The position numbers and the translations under genes were made by a program. This document shows positions 8,304-17,896 of a stretch of DNA of 36,682 bases, one piece after another (position 1 is the stretch's first letter; every line of letters begins with the position of its first letter). The stretch is from contig NZ_JAHFUW010000048.1 of NCBI RefSeq assembly GCF_023264855.1, forward strand, positions 1 through 36,682, in the 5' to 3' direction. Under the pieces are notes generated by a model that was given only the letters and a program-made list of their open reading frames with translations, was not told the DNA's origin and ran no database searches. The stretch comes from Herbiconiux sp. (GTDB lineage: Bacteria; Actinomycetota; Actinomycetes; Actinomycetales; Microbacteriaceae).

Positions 8304-8827
8304 TGTCCGACGCCACCGGCACCCCCGCCTCCCCCGCTTCCGTTCCTGATGCGCAGGCGCGGGTGCTGGCGCTGAACAGCCCCGAGCTCCCCTTCGTCTA
8401 TGAGGCGACGCCCGACGGCATCCGTGCCACCTGGAAGTACGCCGACGTGAAGTGGGCGGCCCTCGCAGCGGCCGGCACGATCAGTGCCACCTACGAGCTG
8501 CGGGTCACCCTCGATCCCTCGGATGCCACCTGGACCTTCGACGAGACCGAAGACACCTCGGGCCTCACGGTCACGGGCGATCGCGACGGCAGCATCGGCC
8601 TGAGCGGAAGCGCCTCGACCTTCAAGGGCCGCCAGAAGAAGGTCTCGTTCCAGTTCGGCGTCGGCACCGCGGCCTCCACCACCGACCGCCAGGGCACCCA
8701 CGAGGGCCACCTCTACGGCTACTCCTTCACCACCGACGAACTCAAGCAGCCCCTCATCGACGCCCTCACGGCTGCCGGCTGGTCCGCCCGCCGCCGCGGT
8801 TTCTTCGGCAAACTCTTCGGCGGCTGA
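8303..8827 (+). CDS. Hypothetical protein, last gene of the T7SS cluster
   Basis: 174 aa, unrecognised. The start ATG shares its A with the upstream TGA. After a Pro/Ala N-terminus come ELPFVYEATPDGIRATWKYADVKW, then alternating strands (YELRVTLDPSDATWTFDET, KKVSFQFGVG, LYGYSFTTDEL), a helix (QPLIDALTAAGW) and a basic-aromatic tail RRRGFFGKLFGG. The tail could contact the inner face of the membrane. There is no signal peptide. Coupling to the LpqN-like gene suggests a joint role, possibly as chaperone or as immunity to the repeat-tail effector; neither is shown by the sequence. Confidence 0.75.
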   Translation: MSDATGTPASPASVPDAQARVLALNSPELPFVYEATPDGIRATWKYADVKWAALAAAGTISATYELRVTLDPSDATWTFDETEDTSGLTVTGDRDGSIGLSGSASTFKGRQKKVSFQFGVGTAASTTDRQGTHEGHLYGYSFTTDELKQPLIDALTAAGWSARRRGFFGKLFGG

Positions 8828-8966
8828 CCCGCCCGTCCCGCGCCGCGCCCTCCGTCCCCGCAGGCGATGCCCGCCAAGCACCGCCCTACCGAACGGATGG
8901 AGTTCCACCGCTCCTGACGCAACGGATGGACGCCCGATCCATCGAGCCACGTTTTATCCATCCACC

Positions 8967-8989
8967 AGCCGTCACGCCGGACGGCTTTT
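8967..8989 (+). terminator. Terminator closing the T7SS cluster
   Basis: AGCCGTC (8967-8973), loop ACGCCG, GACGGCT (8980-8986), followed by TTT: a 7-bp stem with a T-run. It is the only clear structure in the gap 8828-9133; I see no gene in that gap. Confidence 0.65.
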
Positions 8990-9133
8990 CCCCGCGGCCA
9001 GCTCGTATCCGGCACCGCAAAAAGTGCTCTCGGACCGATCACGGCTGTGACGCGGCGGAGCTGAACCCACGGCTGATCATTCGCCGCTGCAAACTGGGTG
9101 CGTACCCGAATCGCCTTTGCGGGCGATGTCTCA

Positions 9134-9757
9134 TTAAAGCGTCCCTGACCGCTGCTCACTCCGCATGTCCCGCAGAAGCTCCACTGCCTCAGCGATCTGC
9201 TTGTCACCAACGGGGAAAGATCCAAATGGGAAACGACCGACGATTGGGGCTGCGAAACGCAACATCTGGCCCTCTACCTCTGCGAGGATTCCGACAGCGG
9301 GCAGGGAATTGAAGCCGTTCGCCGCATAAGCGGGCTGTATGTCGTGCACTGATTCCCAAGGCAGCCACAACTCGAGTGTCAATTGAGTTCTACCCGAGTA
9401 GATCGCGATTCCCAGAACGTTCGCTGTCAGTGTGAGCCCCCACGGAACCCGATGGCCGGTTCCTCGGACACGTTGAATCTCCGCCAGCATGACTTCTGTC
9501 CTCATCGTCGACCTAACAAACGGCCAGCACTCTGCCGCGGTTTTCGCGCGCCACCTCCAGCCACCCGCAATCGCTAGCCCAGCAGAGATCAGCAACATGA
9601 TGGGAACTACCGAGAAGAACATACAGGCCGCAAGAATCCAAGCCCCGCGGGCGTCGCCATCGAACGTTTCTGAGCGCAAGAACGCAAGCGCCACGAAGCT
9701 GAGGCTCGCCACAGAAGCCGCAGCGGCGCTAGCCCAAAACCCTCGATTTAGGTTCAC
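9134..9757 (-). CDS. Membrane protein downstream of Rhs remnant (possible orphan immunity protein)
   Basis: 207 aa from a GTG start at 9757. Two clear membrane helices lie at about residues 8-28 (FWASAAAASVASLSFVALAFL) and 42-66 (FFSVVPIMLLISAGLAIAG), followed by a mostly soluble domain with one hydrophobic stretch (LTANVLGIAIYSG). GC content is visibly lower than in the surrounding core genes. It begins only 17 nt after the stop of a frameshifted Rhs-core fragment on the same strand, where an immunity gene would be in an rhs locus. It is probably the survivor of a displaced toxin/immunity pair; a general hypothetical membrane protein is the alternative. No family recognised. Confidence 0.7.
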   Translation of the reverse strand: MNLNRGFWASAAAASVASLSFVALAFLRSETFDGDARGAWILAACMFFSVVPIMLLISAGLAIAGGWRWRAKTAAECWPFVRSTMRTEVMLAEIQRVRGTGHRVPWGLTLTANVLGIAIYSGRTQLTLELWLPWESVHDIQPAYAANGFNSLPAVGILAEVEGQMLRFAAPIVGRFPFGSFPVGDKQIAEAVELLRDMRSEQRSGTL

Positions 9758-9773
9758 CTGGCGACGCCCCTAC

Positions 9774-9912
9774 TCACGAGACCCGACCACAGGTGGTGCC
9801 GCAGTCTTGGCGTTTGCCGTCGAGGTCGAACATATTCATGGGTCGCTGTAGGCGCTGGTGCTGCCACCAAGCCAGGCGCGATCGAAGGAGTCGAGCTTTG
9901 TGTAGCCGGCTG
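9774..9912 (-). pseudogene. Fragment of a second Rhs core, frameshifted and internally deleted
   Basis: Read on the minus strand, 9912-9863 encodes SFDRAWLGG, matching SFDPAWLGG of the intact Rhs gene. It is followed at once by STSAY (NTSAY in the intact gene), so the intervening core segment (about 35 residues, including the RFLAQDP motif) is missing. A one-base deletion then shifts the frame at SDP. In the corrected frame it reads NMFDLDGKR, the conserved end of the Rhs core, then a 12-residue tail and a TGA at 9774-9776. At DNA level 9811-9838 closely matches 11127-11154. No intact toxin tip follows. Confidence 0.75.
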
Positions 9913-10217
9913 GAACGGCGTCGACGCGTTCGCAACCCACCACCGGCTCACTCTCCGTTCGGCCGCGACAGCCCTGGACGTCATGCGCGTCACCGAAGCC
10001 CACCGCCTCCGCGGCCTGTACCCCTGACCCGTCGAGCGCGAGGCCTGAGTTGCTGCCAGAAATCACGGCCATGACCGGCCGAGCGTTCCTACGCCGCCTG
10101 CCATCGGCAAGATCTGATCAGGGGCGAGCACCTCACCTTTTCGAGTAGGCGGCACCGAGATTGGCACGTCCGCGTCTCGACATTTGCAATCAGCGGAGAC
10201 GCATCTACATCGGTCGG

Positions 10218-10349
10218 CTACTTCAGTTTGAACTTGTTGTCGAGGCCCTCGTCCCGCGGGCGCACTTTGATCACCGACGAGATCACAAAGTGGAGGGCTA
10301 GCCCAACCAGGGCTCCGCCAATCATCGTCACTATGATCCACACGAGCAC
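10218..10349 (-). CDS. 43-aa single-span membrane protein
   Basis: Small open frame: GTG at 10347-10349, TAG at 10218-10220. A good ribosome binding site AAGGA lies 8 nt upstream (minus strand, 10358-10362), and an in-frame TGA two codons before the start fixes the N-terminus. Residues 2-27 form one hydrophobic helix (VWIIVTMIGGALVGLALHF), followed by a charged tail VRPRDEGLDNKFKLK with net positive charge, so the tail is probably cytoplasmic. It lies 23 nt beyond the end of the 98-aa gene on the same strand, in the rhs operon. It could be a second immunity factor or a remnant of an earlier cassette. The strong start signal makes it worth annotating. Confidence 0.55.
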   Translation of the reverse strand: MLVWIIVTMIGGALVGLALHFVISSVIKVRPRDEGLDNKFKLK

Positions 10350-10372
10350 GTGTCACATCCTTGTCTTTCGTA

Positions 10373-10669
10373 TTAGAAACTGGTGAAATTCGTAAATCGG
10401 TGAGTGATACTCGCCAGATCCCTAAGGCGAGTCCACGGAACAAGTGTCGAGTTCCTGAGCGGCCGGAAGACCGAGTGGAATAGAGCAGCCATCGCATTCA
10501 GATCGAGCCACGCGATGAGCTGAGGGATAGTCGCACCGTGCTTTCTCAGAAGCGGATATGCGAGTAGGCCCGCCAGCGCTCCGATGGGAACGAGAAACCA
10601 GATGTATAGCCCACGCAGCAGCAACCAGATGACGAGCGCTATCGGGTTTAGCTCAATTGCTTTGCTCAA
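10373..10669 (-). CDS. Candidate Rhs immunity protein, small membrane protein
   Basis: 98 aa starting at TTG 10669, which overlaps the rhs stop as TTGA, so translation is probably coupled to the toxin. A hydrophobic N-terminal half ([34 protein letters not shown]) forms two short membrane helices; the C-terminal half ([30 protein letters not shown]) is amphipathic and basic. No family recognised. Position immediately after an Rhs tip is where cognate immunity genes are found in Rhs systems, and a membrane location fits a toxin tip that is itself hydrophobic. The function is inferred from position. Confidence 0.65.
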   Translation of the reverse strand: MSKAIELNPIALVIWLLLRGLYIWFLVPIGALAGLLAYPLLRKHGATIPQLIAWLDLNAMAALFHSVFRPLRNSTLVPWTRLRDLASITHRFTNFTSF

Positions 10670-13600
10670 AAGAAGCTCCCGACTATGCCTATGGGCGTGC
10701 TGAAGTCGGGCAGTACCCCGAATATGACGTCCGTATCCCAGTCAAGATGCGACTTCTCCACCATCGGGTCATTGAGCGCCTGGATCAGTTGGTCGGAACC
10801 GCGGACGATGCGCCCTGCGCCGGCGAGACACTTGTATAGGCCATATCCCTGCGACGGGACACCCACCACGACCCCGTAGATGGTGAAGTCCGCTACAGAC
10901 CCGGCGAGCATCAGGCTGGCCCCGGATGCCATCGATGATGCTCCCAGAACAAAGTTGATGGTCGCCGCGAAGAACTTGTCATTTGGTCGGATCCGCGGCT
11001 TCGCCAGTTCGGAGTAGATCTGCGCCACCGCGCGGGTAGCAGCGGTCGATGCATGGATCTTTCCGGTCGACGGGCGGTTGGCGCCCTGACCGGCGGCCCA
11101 GTGGTTGTCGTACGGGCCCAGAGCGCGCTTGCCGTCGAGGTCGAACATGTTGATGGGGTCGTTGGGGTAGTTGTAGGCGCTGGTGTTTCCGCCGGCGACG
11201 GGGTCTTGGGCTAGGAAGCGGCCGAGCATGGCCGAGTACATTCGGGCGCCCATCTCGATCGTGGCGATAGTTCCGGCGTGCTCGTAGGACTTGGACTTGC
11301 CCCCTAGCCAGGCGGGGTCGAAGGAGCCCGGCTGGGTGTCGGGGATCGACTGGTTCGAGGTGGAGGAGCCGATCATCTTCGTGGTGAGGTCCATGGGCTG
11401 GCCGAAGGGGTCGTAGAGGTAGAGGCCCGTGCGGGTGCCTGTGGCATCGGCCGTGTAGGTGACATCGCCGTGCAAGTTCGGGTAGCACCAGACTCCGCCT
11501 GAGAGGTCGGCCTCGCGGGCGAGGGCGACACCGCCGGGGAGCGAGACGTTGACCTTCAGCACCTTGCCGCCTCCGTCCAGCACGAGAGAACCCGAATAGC
11601 GGGTGACCTGGGGCGCACCGATGGTGGGCGTCTCCGTGCGCTGCACGATCGAGCCGGCGACATCGCGCAGGTAGTCGATCGTCGTGACGATCGCCGTGCC
11701 CGAGCGGACCACTGTGCCGATGTGGCGGTCGGACGCGTCGTAGGTGAAGGTCTGGTCCCCCAGCTTCGTGACGTTTCCGTGGGCGTCGTAGACGATCGAC
11801 GACGGGGGCAGGCTCTGCGCGTCACGCAGCAGACTCGCGGGCGCCGTGGCGGCTCCCGCGATCGCCTCGGCGGTCGACGTGAGACGGTCATCGGCGTCGT
11901 AGCAGTAGGCGGTCTTGTAGCTCAAGGCTCCACCGCCGAGCGGGACATCCGTCATCGCGGTGCGGTTGCCGTTCGCGGCCGCCTTCGTTCCGGTGCCGCA
12001 GGTGTTCGTGGGCGTGAAGCCGTAGGTGAGCTGGTGGCCCGGGATCGACGCCGCCGTCAGTCGGCCGACGCTGTCGAAGGTGTAGAGCGAGTCATAGACG
12101 TTCCGAGCGGTGTCTCCGATCGTGGTTTTCAGGATGCGGCCCGACTGCGAGCGCACCGAGTCATCGCCGACCGGCGTGGCCGCACCCGCGAACTGCCACT
12201 GCAGACCCGTGGCACGACCGGCCGCGTCGAAGCCGGCCGAGGCCAGCGACGTGCCGTTACCCGAATTGCCCGCGCCGGAGGGGTAGCTCACCGAGGCGAG
12301 CCTGCCCGCGGCATCGTAGGCGGGCGCCGCCAGCACGGTGGAGACACCCGAAGAAACCACGACATCGCTCACCGAGGTGACCTGCCCATCGAGGTTGTAG
12401 GCGTAGGCGAGCCGGTAGCCCGGACCGGCCGGCCGCGAGGTGGTGACCGTCGCGACCCGGCCCGCTGGATCGTAGGTCGTGGCGGTCGTGGTGCCCCAGA
12501 CATCGACCGAGGAGACCGGCCGGCCGAGCAGGTCTTTGACGACCTCCGTGGTGCTGGTCGCATCCGTCACGCTCGAGACGAGCGTGTTCTGGAATGCGAC
12601 CCCGCTGGCGCGCACGTCACGCCGCGAATAGCTGGAGGTGACCGTTCGGGCGGGGGCGCCGTTGTGCGACAGATCGGTGACCTTCGTGACCCGGCCCCGA
12701 GCGTCGTAGGTCGTGCACGAGGTTCCCGAATCGCTCGTGCTCCTGCTCGCCACGGGCCGGCCGAGGAGGTCGTAGCCGAAGCTGGTCGCGATGGTCTGGC
12801 CGATCCCGACAGCGACGTCGGCGTTGGCCGAGCGACGCTCTCGGAGCGCACCGTACTGCGGCGTCGCAGACGGCAGACCGCAGGCGTCGACCGCCCCGAC
12901 TCCCCCGAGGGTGTCGGATGCCCCGTAGTAGACGTTCTCGGTGGTCGGCGTCGCCGCACCCGAGGCGACCGCAGCCGGGGAGAAGGTCTGCAGCGGCCGG
13001 TTGTAGGCGTCGTACGTCGACCGCGAGCGCAGCGCGAACCCGCCCGGATCGGCGGTGGACGTGTCGGCCAGACCCAGCCAGGGGTTCGATCCGTACGACG
13101 TCGCCGTCGACAGCGACGTCACCTGCCCACTCGACACCCCGGAGACTCCGGCGGGCGCGCTGTCGTCGGTGACCGTGCCCGTGGTCAGCCCGTAGTCGGG
13201 CCGCAGCCACGACCCGGGAACGGGCGCCATCGTTCCGCTGCCGCCGCTGCCCGCCACCCAGGCGAGTTTCAGCACGGCAGTGCTCGAATCGTCGACGTAC
13301 TCGAGCTTGATGGGCACCGTCAGCCGATTCGCCGCGACGTCGATGGTCACCTTGTTCGTCGAATGCTCACTGCCGATCACGAAGTTGTCGATCACGAGAT
13401 TGCGATCGAGCCAGAGCTTCATGCCGTCGTCGACGGAACCCTGCAGCGTGTACGTGCCGGCAGCCGGGAAGGTGATCGTGCCCGTGAGTCGCAGGCTCCA
13501 GCCGTCGGCGTTGACCCCGGGGAGAGGTGACGCGGTGCCCCAGTTGGTGAAGACCGCCCCGTCCGAGCTCGCCGTGGCCGAGCCCGCACCGATCCCCAGC

Positions 13601-16600
13601 GCGTACGCCACCGGCGCACCGGCGAGGCCACGCGTGTTGTAGTAGGTGGCGTGCAGGCCGACCGGACCGGCGTCGTAGCTCGTGGTCGAGTGCGCGACCG
13701 TGATCGGGCATCCGGCAACCGGTCGCCGATCCGGTCCGAAACAGGAAGCCGGCGCGGGACCGTACGACTCGACCAGGCGGTCGACGGCGTTGTAGATGTT
13801 CGTGGTCGTGAAGCCCGCCGCATCCGTCGCCGCGAGCACCAGGTCTTTCTGCGGGTCCCAGACCTGCGTGGTGGTCCGGCCGAGCGCCGTGATGTCGGCG
13901 ACCGCCCGCAGGCCCGGGTCGAAGAGCACCTTGCGAGCGTGATTGTCGGTGGCCGTCGATCCTCGCGCGTCGACTCCGGTGGCGTCGATGTAGGTAAAGC
14001 CTCCAGTGGTGGTTCCGGATGCCGCATAGCCGTAGGTCTTGCGCAGGCGGGTCGACGTGGTGACGCCGTCGGTCGCCGGCATCGCAACCTCGACCACTCG
14101 GTCATCGACGGTACCGTCGGCGCGACCGGAGTCGTAGCTGATGATCGTCGCCGAGGCGAGCGTGAGCGGTCCTTCGCTCACGTTGGCGATCCAGTCGTTC
14201 GCCTGCGCATCCCGAATCATCATCAGACGCGCCTGGGAGTCGTAGCCGAACGCGCTCACCTGGTCGCCGGGGTCGATGATCTGCGCGATCTGGCCGGCCC
14301 CGTTGTAGGTGATGCGAGTGGTGTCGTTCGATCCGGGCACATGGCCCGGATAGACGATGCGGCAGAGCCGGTCGTCGGGTGCCGGGATGAATCCGGCGCC
14401 TGAGGGAGCGGGGCAGGCCTTGCCCGTCGAGGGATCGGCGTCGGCCGAGGTGAGCCCCGGGATGCTCGCGGCCAGATCGGATCCGTAGACGAAGCGCACC
14501 TCGCGGCTGTACGCCGGGGTGGCGGCGCCGTCGGACGAGAGCACGTCGGAGATGCGGTCGATCCGGCCGATGCCCTCTTTGTAGTCCCCCGTACCCCCGC
14601 GGTAGCTGATGCGCGGCGCGACCGGCCGCTTGAGATCGACGGCGCTCGACGTGGACACCACCGACCCCGCCGCGTTGAACACGTAGACGGTTCCGCCCTC
14701 GTCCGTGAAGGTCACGGTCTTCACCGCGGGATTCACGCTCGTGTCGAGGAACACGCTCACCGAGCCGTACTCCCCGCGCGGAGCGGTGTAGCTGTCGGCG
14801 CCCTGCTTGACGTAGGTGTGCACTTTTCCGCTGGCGTCGGTGAGGATGACCGCCGAGCTCGTGACCTCCGCGTGCGAGAAGGCTCCGGCCGCACCGGCGA
14901 CCGCCGTGGACGCCGACCACCCCGTGGGCAGGATGTCGGGCGTGCGCGTGAACCAGTCGCCGGGCACGATCACTCGCGTCTCGTCGGCCGTGCCGGCCCG
15001 CTTGGCGTACAGCGTGAGGTGCGCGAGGCCGCCGTCTTCGCGGTAGTCGAGCACGAACGGAGCCGCCGCGGTGCTCGCGGCGATGGTGCTGCTCCACTCG
15101 AGCTTGTCGACCGCCCCACCCGTCCAGCGGTCGAGCACCATCGGTGAACCGACCCGGATGCGGTACCCGTCGTCGGCGACGGCGCCCAGTACCCAGTTGC
15201 CCGACTCGGGAAAGCGGATGAAGCCCTTCCAGCTCGCCAGGAAGCTGTCGGAGGGAACCCCGGATGCCGGCGATCCGCTCTTCCAGTCGGCCGTCGGGCT
15301 CGACTCCGTGCGCACCAGCACCGCCCCCTTCGACTTCGTGCTGAAGGTCTTGTCCCTCTGCACGCTGTCGTCGAAGTACGAGACCGTGAGGCCGGCGTTC
15401 GAGGGCTTCTGCGAGTTGTAGCTGAACGACATCCCCATCGGCCCACCCGCCGTCTGCACCATCGGCGAGGCGAAGTTCAGCGACAGATTGCCGTTGGCGA
15501 GGTTGACCGTCACCGGTCCGGCGGTGTCGCTCGGCGAGGGGCTGGCGGCACCGATCCGCAGATCCACCGTGAACGCATTCGTGTACACCGGCCCGTAGTC
15601 GCCCCGGTCGTCTTGCGTGGAGACGCTCCATCTGTACGAGCCTCCGTCTTGCAAGGTTCCTGTGGGCGGCGTCCAGCTGCTCGCGGTGATCCAGCCCGAG
15701 GTCGCCACGGATCCGGAGAGAGAGTCGTCGCCGGTGGCCACCCTGAACTGGTACTTCACGGGCGTTCCGAGCTGCGACAGCACCGACTTCACGCTGAGCG
15801 TCGGCGTGAGTGTCACCACCGTCGCCTTGTCGACCGGACTCCAGGTATCGTGCGGAGGCATCGCCGCGGCATCCGTCACGAAGGTCAGCACCGAGGTGTT
15901 CCGCTGCGTGCGGAAGCCGTTGGACCAGTCCCAGCCGTCTTTCACGTATTCCACCCAGTAGTACCGGGTGTTGGGGAGCAGAGCGTTGGGCGGCAGCGTG
16001 TAGTGCCCCTCACCGATCCAGCCGCTGTCGTAGCTCCAGCCGGCCAACGGATTCGGGTCGGTGCCGAGGTGGAAGGCGTACGCCAGGCCGGCTCCACCCG
16101 GATCGGTCTGCCCCGTGATCTGCAGAGTGGGATTCAGCTTCGTGCGCGCCTCGTCGTTCGGCGGCGAGGAGAGCGTTCCGGCCGTGGGAAAGTCTTTCCA
16201 GCTCACGCCCAGCACGGTCTCGAGGTGCTTATAGGTGAACACGCCGGGTGTCTCGTCGCCCGCGATCAGGAGGTAGTTACCCCGGGATCCGGCGCGCACC
16301 CACTCGCCGATCTTCGCCGAGATGCCGTTGCCGGTGGTGTTCCCGTCGGCCGAGCCCACGGTCATGACGTCGAGCAGATCGCCCGCGCCGGAGTAGTCGA
16401 AGGCCGTCGCCGTGTAGATCGCCGCTTGGTAGGGATCGAGTGCGCCGTCGCCGTAGGCGCCTTCGACGAACATCTGCGCCCCCAGCACCTGCTTGCCGAA
16501 GAACTGCTCGTAGTCGTAGTGCAGCACCGTTCGCCAGTAGCCGCCGTTGTTCGAGTTGCCGATCATCACGCCGGCATTGATGTTGGTGAGACCGTTGGAC

Positions 16601-17736
16601 TTGTAGCTGTGGACGTCGTCGTCGTCGACCACCGCGATGAGGCTCGGATCGATCAGCACGGGGTAGGCCCGGGCTGGACTGTTCAACCAGTCGCGGTCGG
16701 CCGACACCGCCACGATCCAGTGCGCTCCGCGTCGCATCACCGTGGTTCGGGCGCCCGTCGAGGCGTCACCGCGTGCGGTGTCATCCGCCGAGCTGCTGTC
16801 GTAGACGACCGCCGGGGGCATCTGGAACACCGGCCCGCCCGCCGCATCCGTGAACAGCACCGAGCCGTTCGCGTCTTTCGCAAGTGTGAGCCCGGCGGCG
16901 TCGACCGTCCACGACCACGAGATCTCCTCCGGCCCCCCGCCGCCGCCTCGGCCCGGAGCCGCGTTCAGGCGCAGGTTCTCTTTCACGCCCCCGGTCGTCA
17001 CGTCGTACACGAGGTCGGTGTTCTCGAGCACGCCGGGGTACTCGACGTGGCTGCGGGCATCCGCACCGCGCCCGGCCGAGCGGTCGATCCCACTGTCAGC
17101 GGCACCGTTCAGCCGCATCCCGACCTCGTGGGAACCGCTCGTCACCGAGAGCACGTGCTCGTCTCCGGCGTTCTCGGCGAAGACCGGGGCGAGCGGATGC
17201 TGCGACACCGCGCCACCCCCGATCCCCAGCCAGGCCAGCGGACCGGTGGCCTCGACCTCGGTGCGGATCGGCACCCAGTCGCCGTCGGCGTCTTCGATGT
17301 TGACCGGATCCGTCGAGGTCGTCGTGTACTTCGATCCGTCGTCGAGCAGGTAGGTCTGCCCGAAACGGTCGCGATCGATGACGTCGGCCTCGCTGAGCGT
17401 CGCGGGATCGACCGCAGCGGCCTCGCCCGGCGAACCGGCCGCACTCCCCTCGGGAGCGATGTCGCCGGGCGGCAGTGGTGCCGGCACCGGATCGTTGCCG
17501 AGCTCCGTGAAGTCTCCCTCCGGCAGCTCCGGTGCAGGTTCTGCCGACTCGGGAGACGAGGAGTACGGCGGCGCCGGGAGTTCGGAGACGTCGATCGGCG
17601 CCGACGTGGCATCCGGAACCGGATCGACCGCCTTGGCCGATGCCGTGACGGCGGTGCCGAGCACCAGAGCACCCACCAGGGCGAGCCCGATGAGGGAGGG
17701 GAGAACAGAAGCAGGGCAGCTGCGGAACGAGGGCAC
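10666..17736 (-). CDS. Secreted Rhs/YD-repeat polymorphic toxin with two PA14 domains
   Basis: 2356 aa from GTG 17736, chosen because GGAG lies 6 nt upstream; an in-frame TTG at 17748 is possible. It begins with a Sec signal ([25 protein letters not shown]). Next come a Pro-rich stretch, a DNRLRE-like domain (about 370-510), Ig/FN3-like segments (about 540-730), PA14 domain 1 (about 775-915), first YD repeats (about 1030-1210), PA14 domain 2 (about 1357-1492) and a long second YD-repeat block. The Rhs core end [16 protein letters not shown]...[17 protein letters not shown] finishes near residue 2202. The last 154 residues are a variable tip with no recognised enzyme motif but a long hydrophobic region ([38 protein letters not shown]). 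Rhs shells encase toxic tips and release them into competitors. A membrane-active tip is my inference. Confidence 0.93.
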   Translation of the reverse strand: MPSFRSCPASVLPSLIGLALVGALVLGTAVTASAKAVDPVPDATSAPIDVSELPAPPYSSSPESAEPAPELPEGDFTELGNDPVPAPLPPGDIAPEGSAAGSPGEAAAVDPATLSEADVIDRDRFGQTYLLDDGSKYTTTSTDPVNIEDADGDWVPIRTEVEATGPLAWLGIGGGAVSQHPLAPVFAENAGDEHVLSVTSGSHEVGMRLNGAADSGIDRSAGRGADARSHVEYPGVLENTDLVYDVTTGGVKENLRLNAAPGRGGGGGPEEISWSWTVDAAGLTLAKDANGSVLFTDAAGGPVFQMPPAVVYDSSSADDTARGDASTGARTTVMRRGAHWIVAVSADRDWLNSPARAYPVLIDPSLIAVVDDDDVHSYKSNGLTNINAGVMIGNSNNGGYWRTVLHYDYEQFFGKQVLGAQMFVEGAYGDGALDPYQAAIYTATAFDYSGAGDLLDVMTVGSADGNTTGNGISAKIGEWVRAGSRGNYLLIAGDETPGVFTYKHLETVLGVSWKDFPTAGTLSSPPNDEARTKLNPTLQITGQTDPGGAGLAYAFHLGTDPNPLAGWSYDSGWIGEGHYTLPPNALLPNTRYYWVEYVKDGWDWSNGFRTQRNTSVLTFVTDAAAMPPHDTWSPVDKATVVTLTPTLSVKSVLSQLGTPVKYQFRVATGDDSLSGSVATSGWITASSWTPPTGTLQDGGSYRWSVSTQDDRGDYGPVYTNAFTVDLRIGAASPSPSDTAGPVTVNLANGNLSLNFASPMVQTAGGPMGMSFSYNSQKPSNAGLTVSYFDDSVQRDKTFSTKSKGAVLVRTESSPTADWKSGSPASGVPSDSFLASWKGFIRFPESGNWVLGAVADDGYRIRVGSPMVLDRWTGGAVDKLEWSSTIAASTAAAPFVLDYREDGGLAHLTLYAKRAGTADETRVIVPGDWFTRTPDILPTGWSASTAVAGAAGAFSHAEVTSSAVILTDASGKVHTYVKQGADSYTAPRGEYGSVSVFLDTSVNPAVKTVTFTDEGGTVYVFNAAGSVVSTSSAVDLKRPVAPRISYRGGTGDYKEGIGRIDRISDVLSSDGAATPAYSREVRFVYGSDLAASIPGLTSADADPSTGKACPAPSGAGFIPAPDDRLCRIVYPGHVPGSNDTTRITYNGAGQIAQIIDPGDQVSAFGYDSQARLMMIRDAQANDWIANVSEGPLTLASATIISYDSGRADGTVDDRVVEVAMPATDGVTTSTRLRKTYGYAASGTTTGGFTYIDATGVDARGSTATDNHARKVLFDPGLRAVADITALGRTTTQVWDPQKDLVLAATDAAGFTTTNIYNAVDRLVESYGPAPASCFGPDRRPVAGCPITVAHSTTSYDAGPVGLHATYYNTRGLAGAPVAYALGIGAGSATASSDGAVFTNWGTASPLPGVNADGWSLRLTGTITFPAAGTYTLQGSVDDGMKLWLDRNLVIDNFVIGSEHSTNKVTIDVAANRLTVPIKLEYVDDSSTAVLKLAWVAGSGGSGTMAPVPGSWLRPDYGLTTGTVTDDSAPAGVSGVSSGQVTSLSTATSYGSNPWLGLADTSTADPGGFALRSRSTYDAYNRPLQTFSPAAVASGAATPTTENVYYGASDTLGGVGAVDACGLPSATPQYGALRERRSANADVAVGIGQTIATSFGYDLLGRPVASRSTSDSGTSCTTYDARGRVTKVTDLSHNGAPARTVTSSYSRRDVRASGVAFQNTLVSSVTDATSTTEVVKDLLGRPVSSVDVWGTTTATTYDPAGRVATVTTSRPAGPGYRLAYAYNLDGQVTSVSDVVVSSGVSTVLAAPAYDAAGRLASVSYPSGAGNSGNGTSLASAGFDAAGRATGLQWQFAGAATPVGDDSVRSQSGRILKTTIGDTARNVYDSLYTFDSVGRLTAASIPGHQLTYGFTPTNTCGTGTKAAANGNRTAMTDVPLGGGALSYKTAYCYDADDRLTSTAEAIAGAATAPASLLRDAQSLPPSSIVYDAHGNVTKLGDQTFTYDASDRHIGTVVRSGTAIVTTIDYLRDVAGSIVQRTETPTIGAPQVTRYSGSLVLDGGGKVLKVNVSLPGGVALAREADLSGGVWCYPNLHGDVTYTADATGTRTGLYLYDPFGQPMDLTTKMIGSSTSNQSIPDTQPGSFDPAWLGGKSKSYEHAGTIATIEMGARMYSAMLGRFLAQDPVAGGNTSAYNYPNDPINMFDLDGKRALGPYDNHWAAGQGANRPSTGKIHASTAATRAVAQIYSELAKPRIRPNDKFFAATINFVLGASSMASGASLMLAGSVADFTIYGVVVGVPSQGYGLYKCLAGAGRIVRGSDQLIQALNDPMVEKSHLDWDTDVIFGVLPDFSTPIGIVGSFF

Positions 17737-17798
17737 TCGCGACTCCAACGCGCGAGGAACGTCTCGCTGAACGCCGCTCCCCCGAGTGGTTCAGGGGG

Positions 17799-17827
17799 AA
17801 TCTAACCCATCAGCAATCGTGAGGCAA
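17799..17827 (-). promoter_or_regulatory. Probable rhs promoter
   Basis: On the minus strand TTGCCT (17822-17827) and TAGATT (17799-17804) are separated by exactly 17 nt, a good vegetative promoter. The leader before the GTG at 17736 is about 55 nt and contains a 5-bp G/C stem (17779-17783 with 17794-17798). Confidence 0.6.
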
Positions 17828-17837
17828 GCTCAGATTA

Positions 17838-17855
17838 GAGGTTGTGGACAACCTC
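17838..17855. promoter_or_regulatory. Palindrome upstream of the rhs promoter
   Basis: GAGGTTGT-GG-ACAACCTC is a perfect 8-bp inverted repeat with a 2-nt spacer, just upstream of the -35 box of rhs and about 40 nt past the end of the Tat-protein gene. It could be an activator site. It has no T-run, so a terminator is less likely. Confidence 0.5.
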
Positions 17856-17896
17856 GTCCCGCTCGCCGCGTTCACCCCGGCGAGCGGGAGCGCGCC

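Noticed and set aside
9899-10027. Plus-strand frame ending HHRLTLRSAATALDVMRVTEAH-type sequence and TGA
   Set aside because: It reads like a protein C-terminus, but overlaps the Rhs relic at its 5' end, has no start signal, and other frames there have equal GC bias; it may be a gene fragment but I cannot support it.
10063-10497. 144-aa minus-strand open frame
   Set aside because: It overlaps both the 98-aa and the 43-aa membrane proteins in another frame, has no ribosome binding site and no recognisable pattern.
15613-17805. 730-aa plus-strand open frame opposite rhs (also 602-aa frame at 11722-13530)
   Set aside because: Antisense to the Rhs protein, which has clear domains; the antisense products show only Arg/Gly/Val bias.
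17749-17896. Idea that rhs and the Tat-protein gene form one operon
   Set aside because: A 160-nt gap contains a good promoter for rhs, so co-transcription is not needed.
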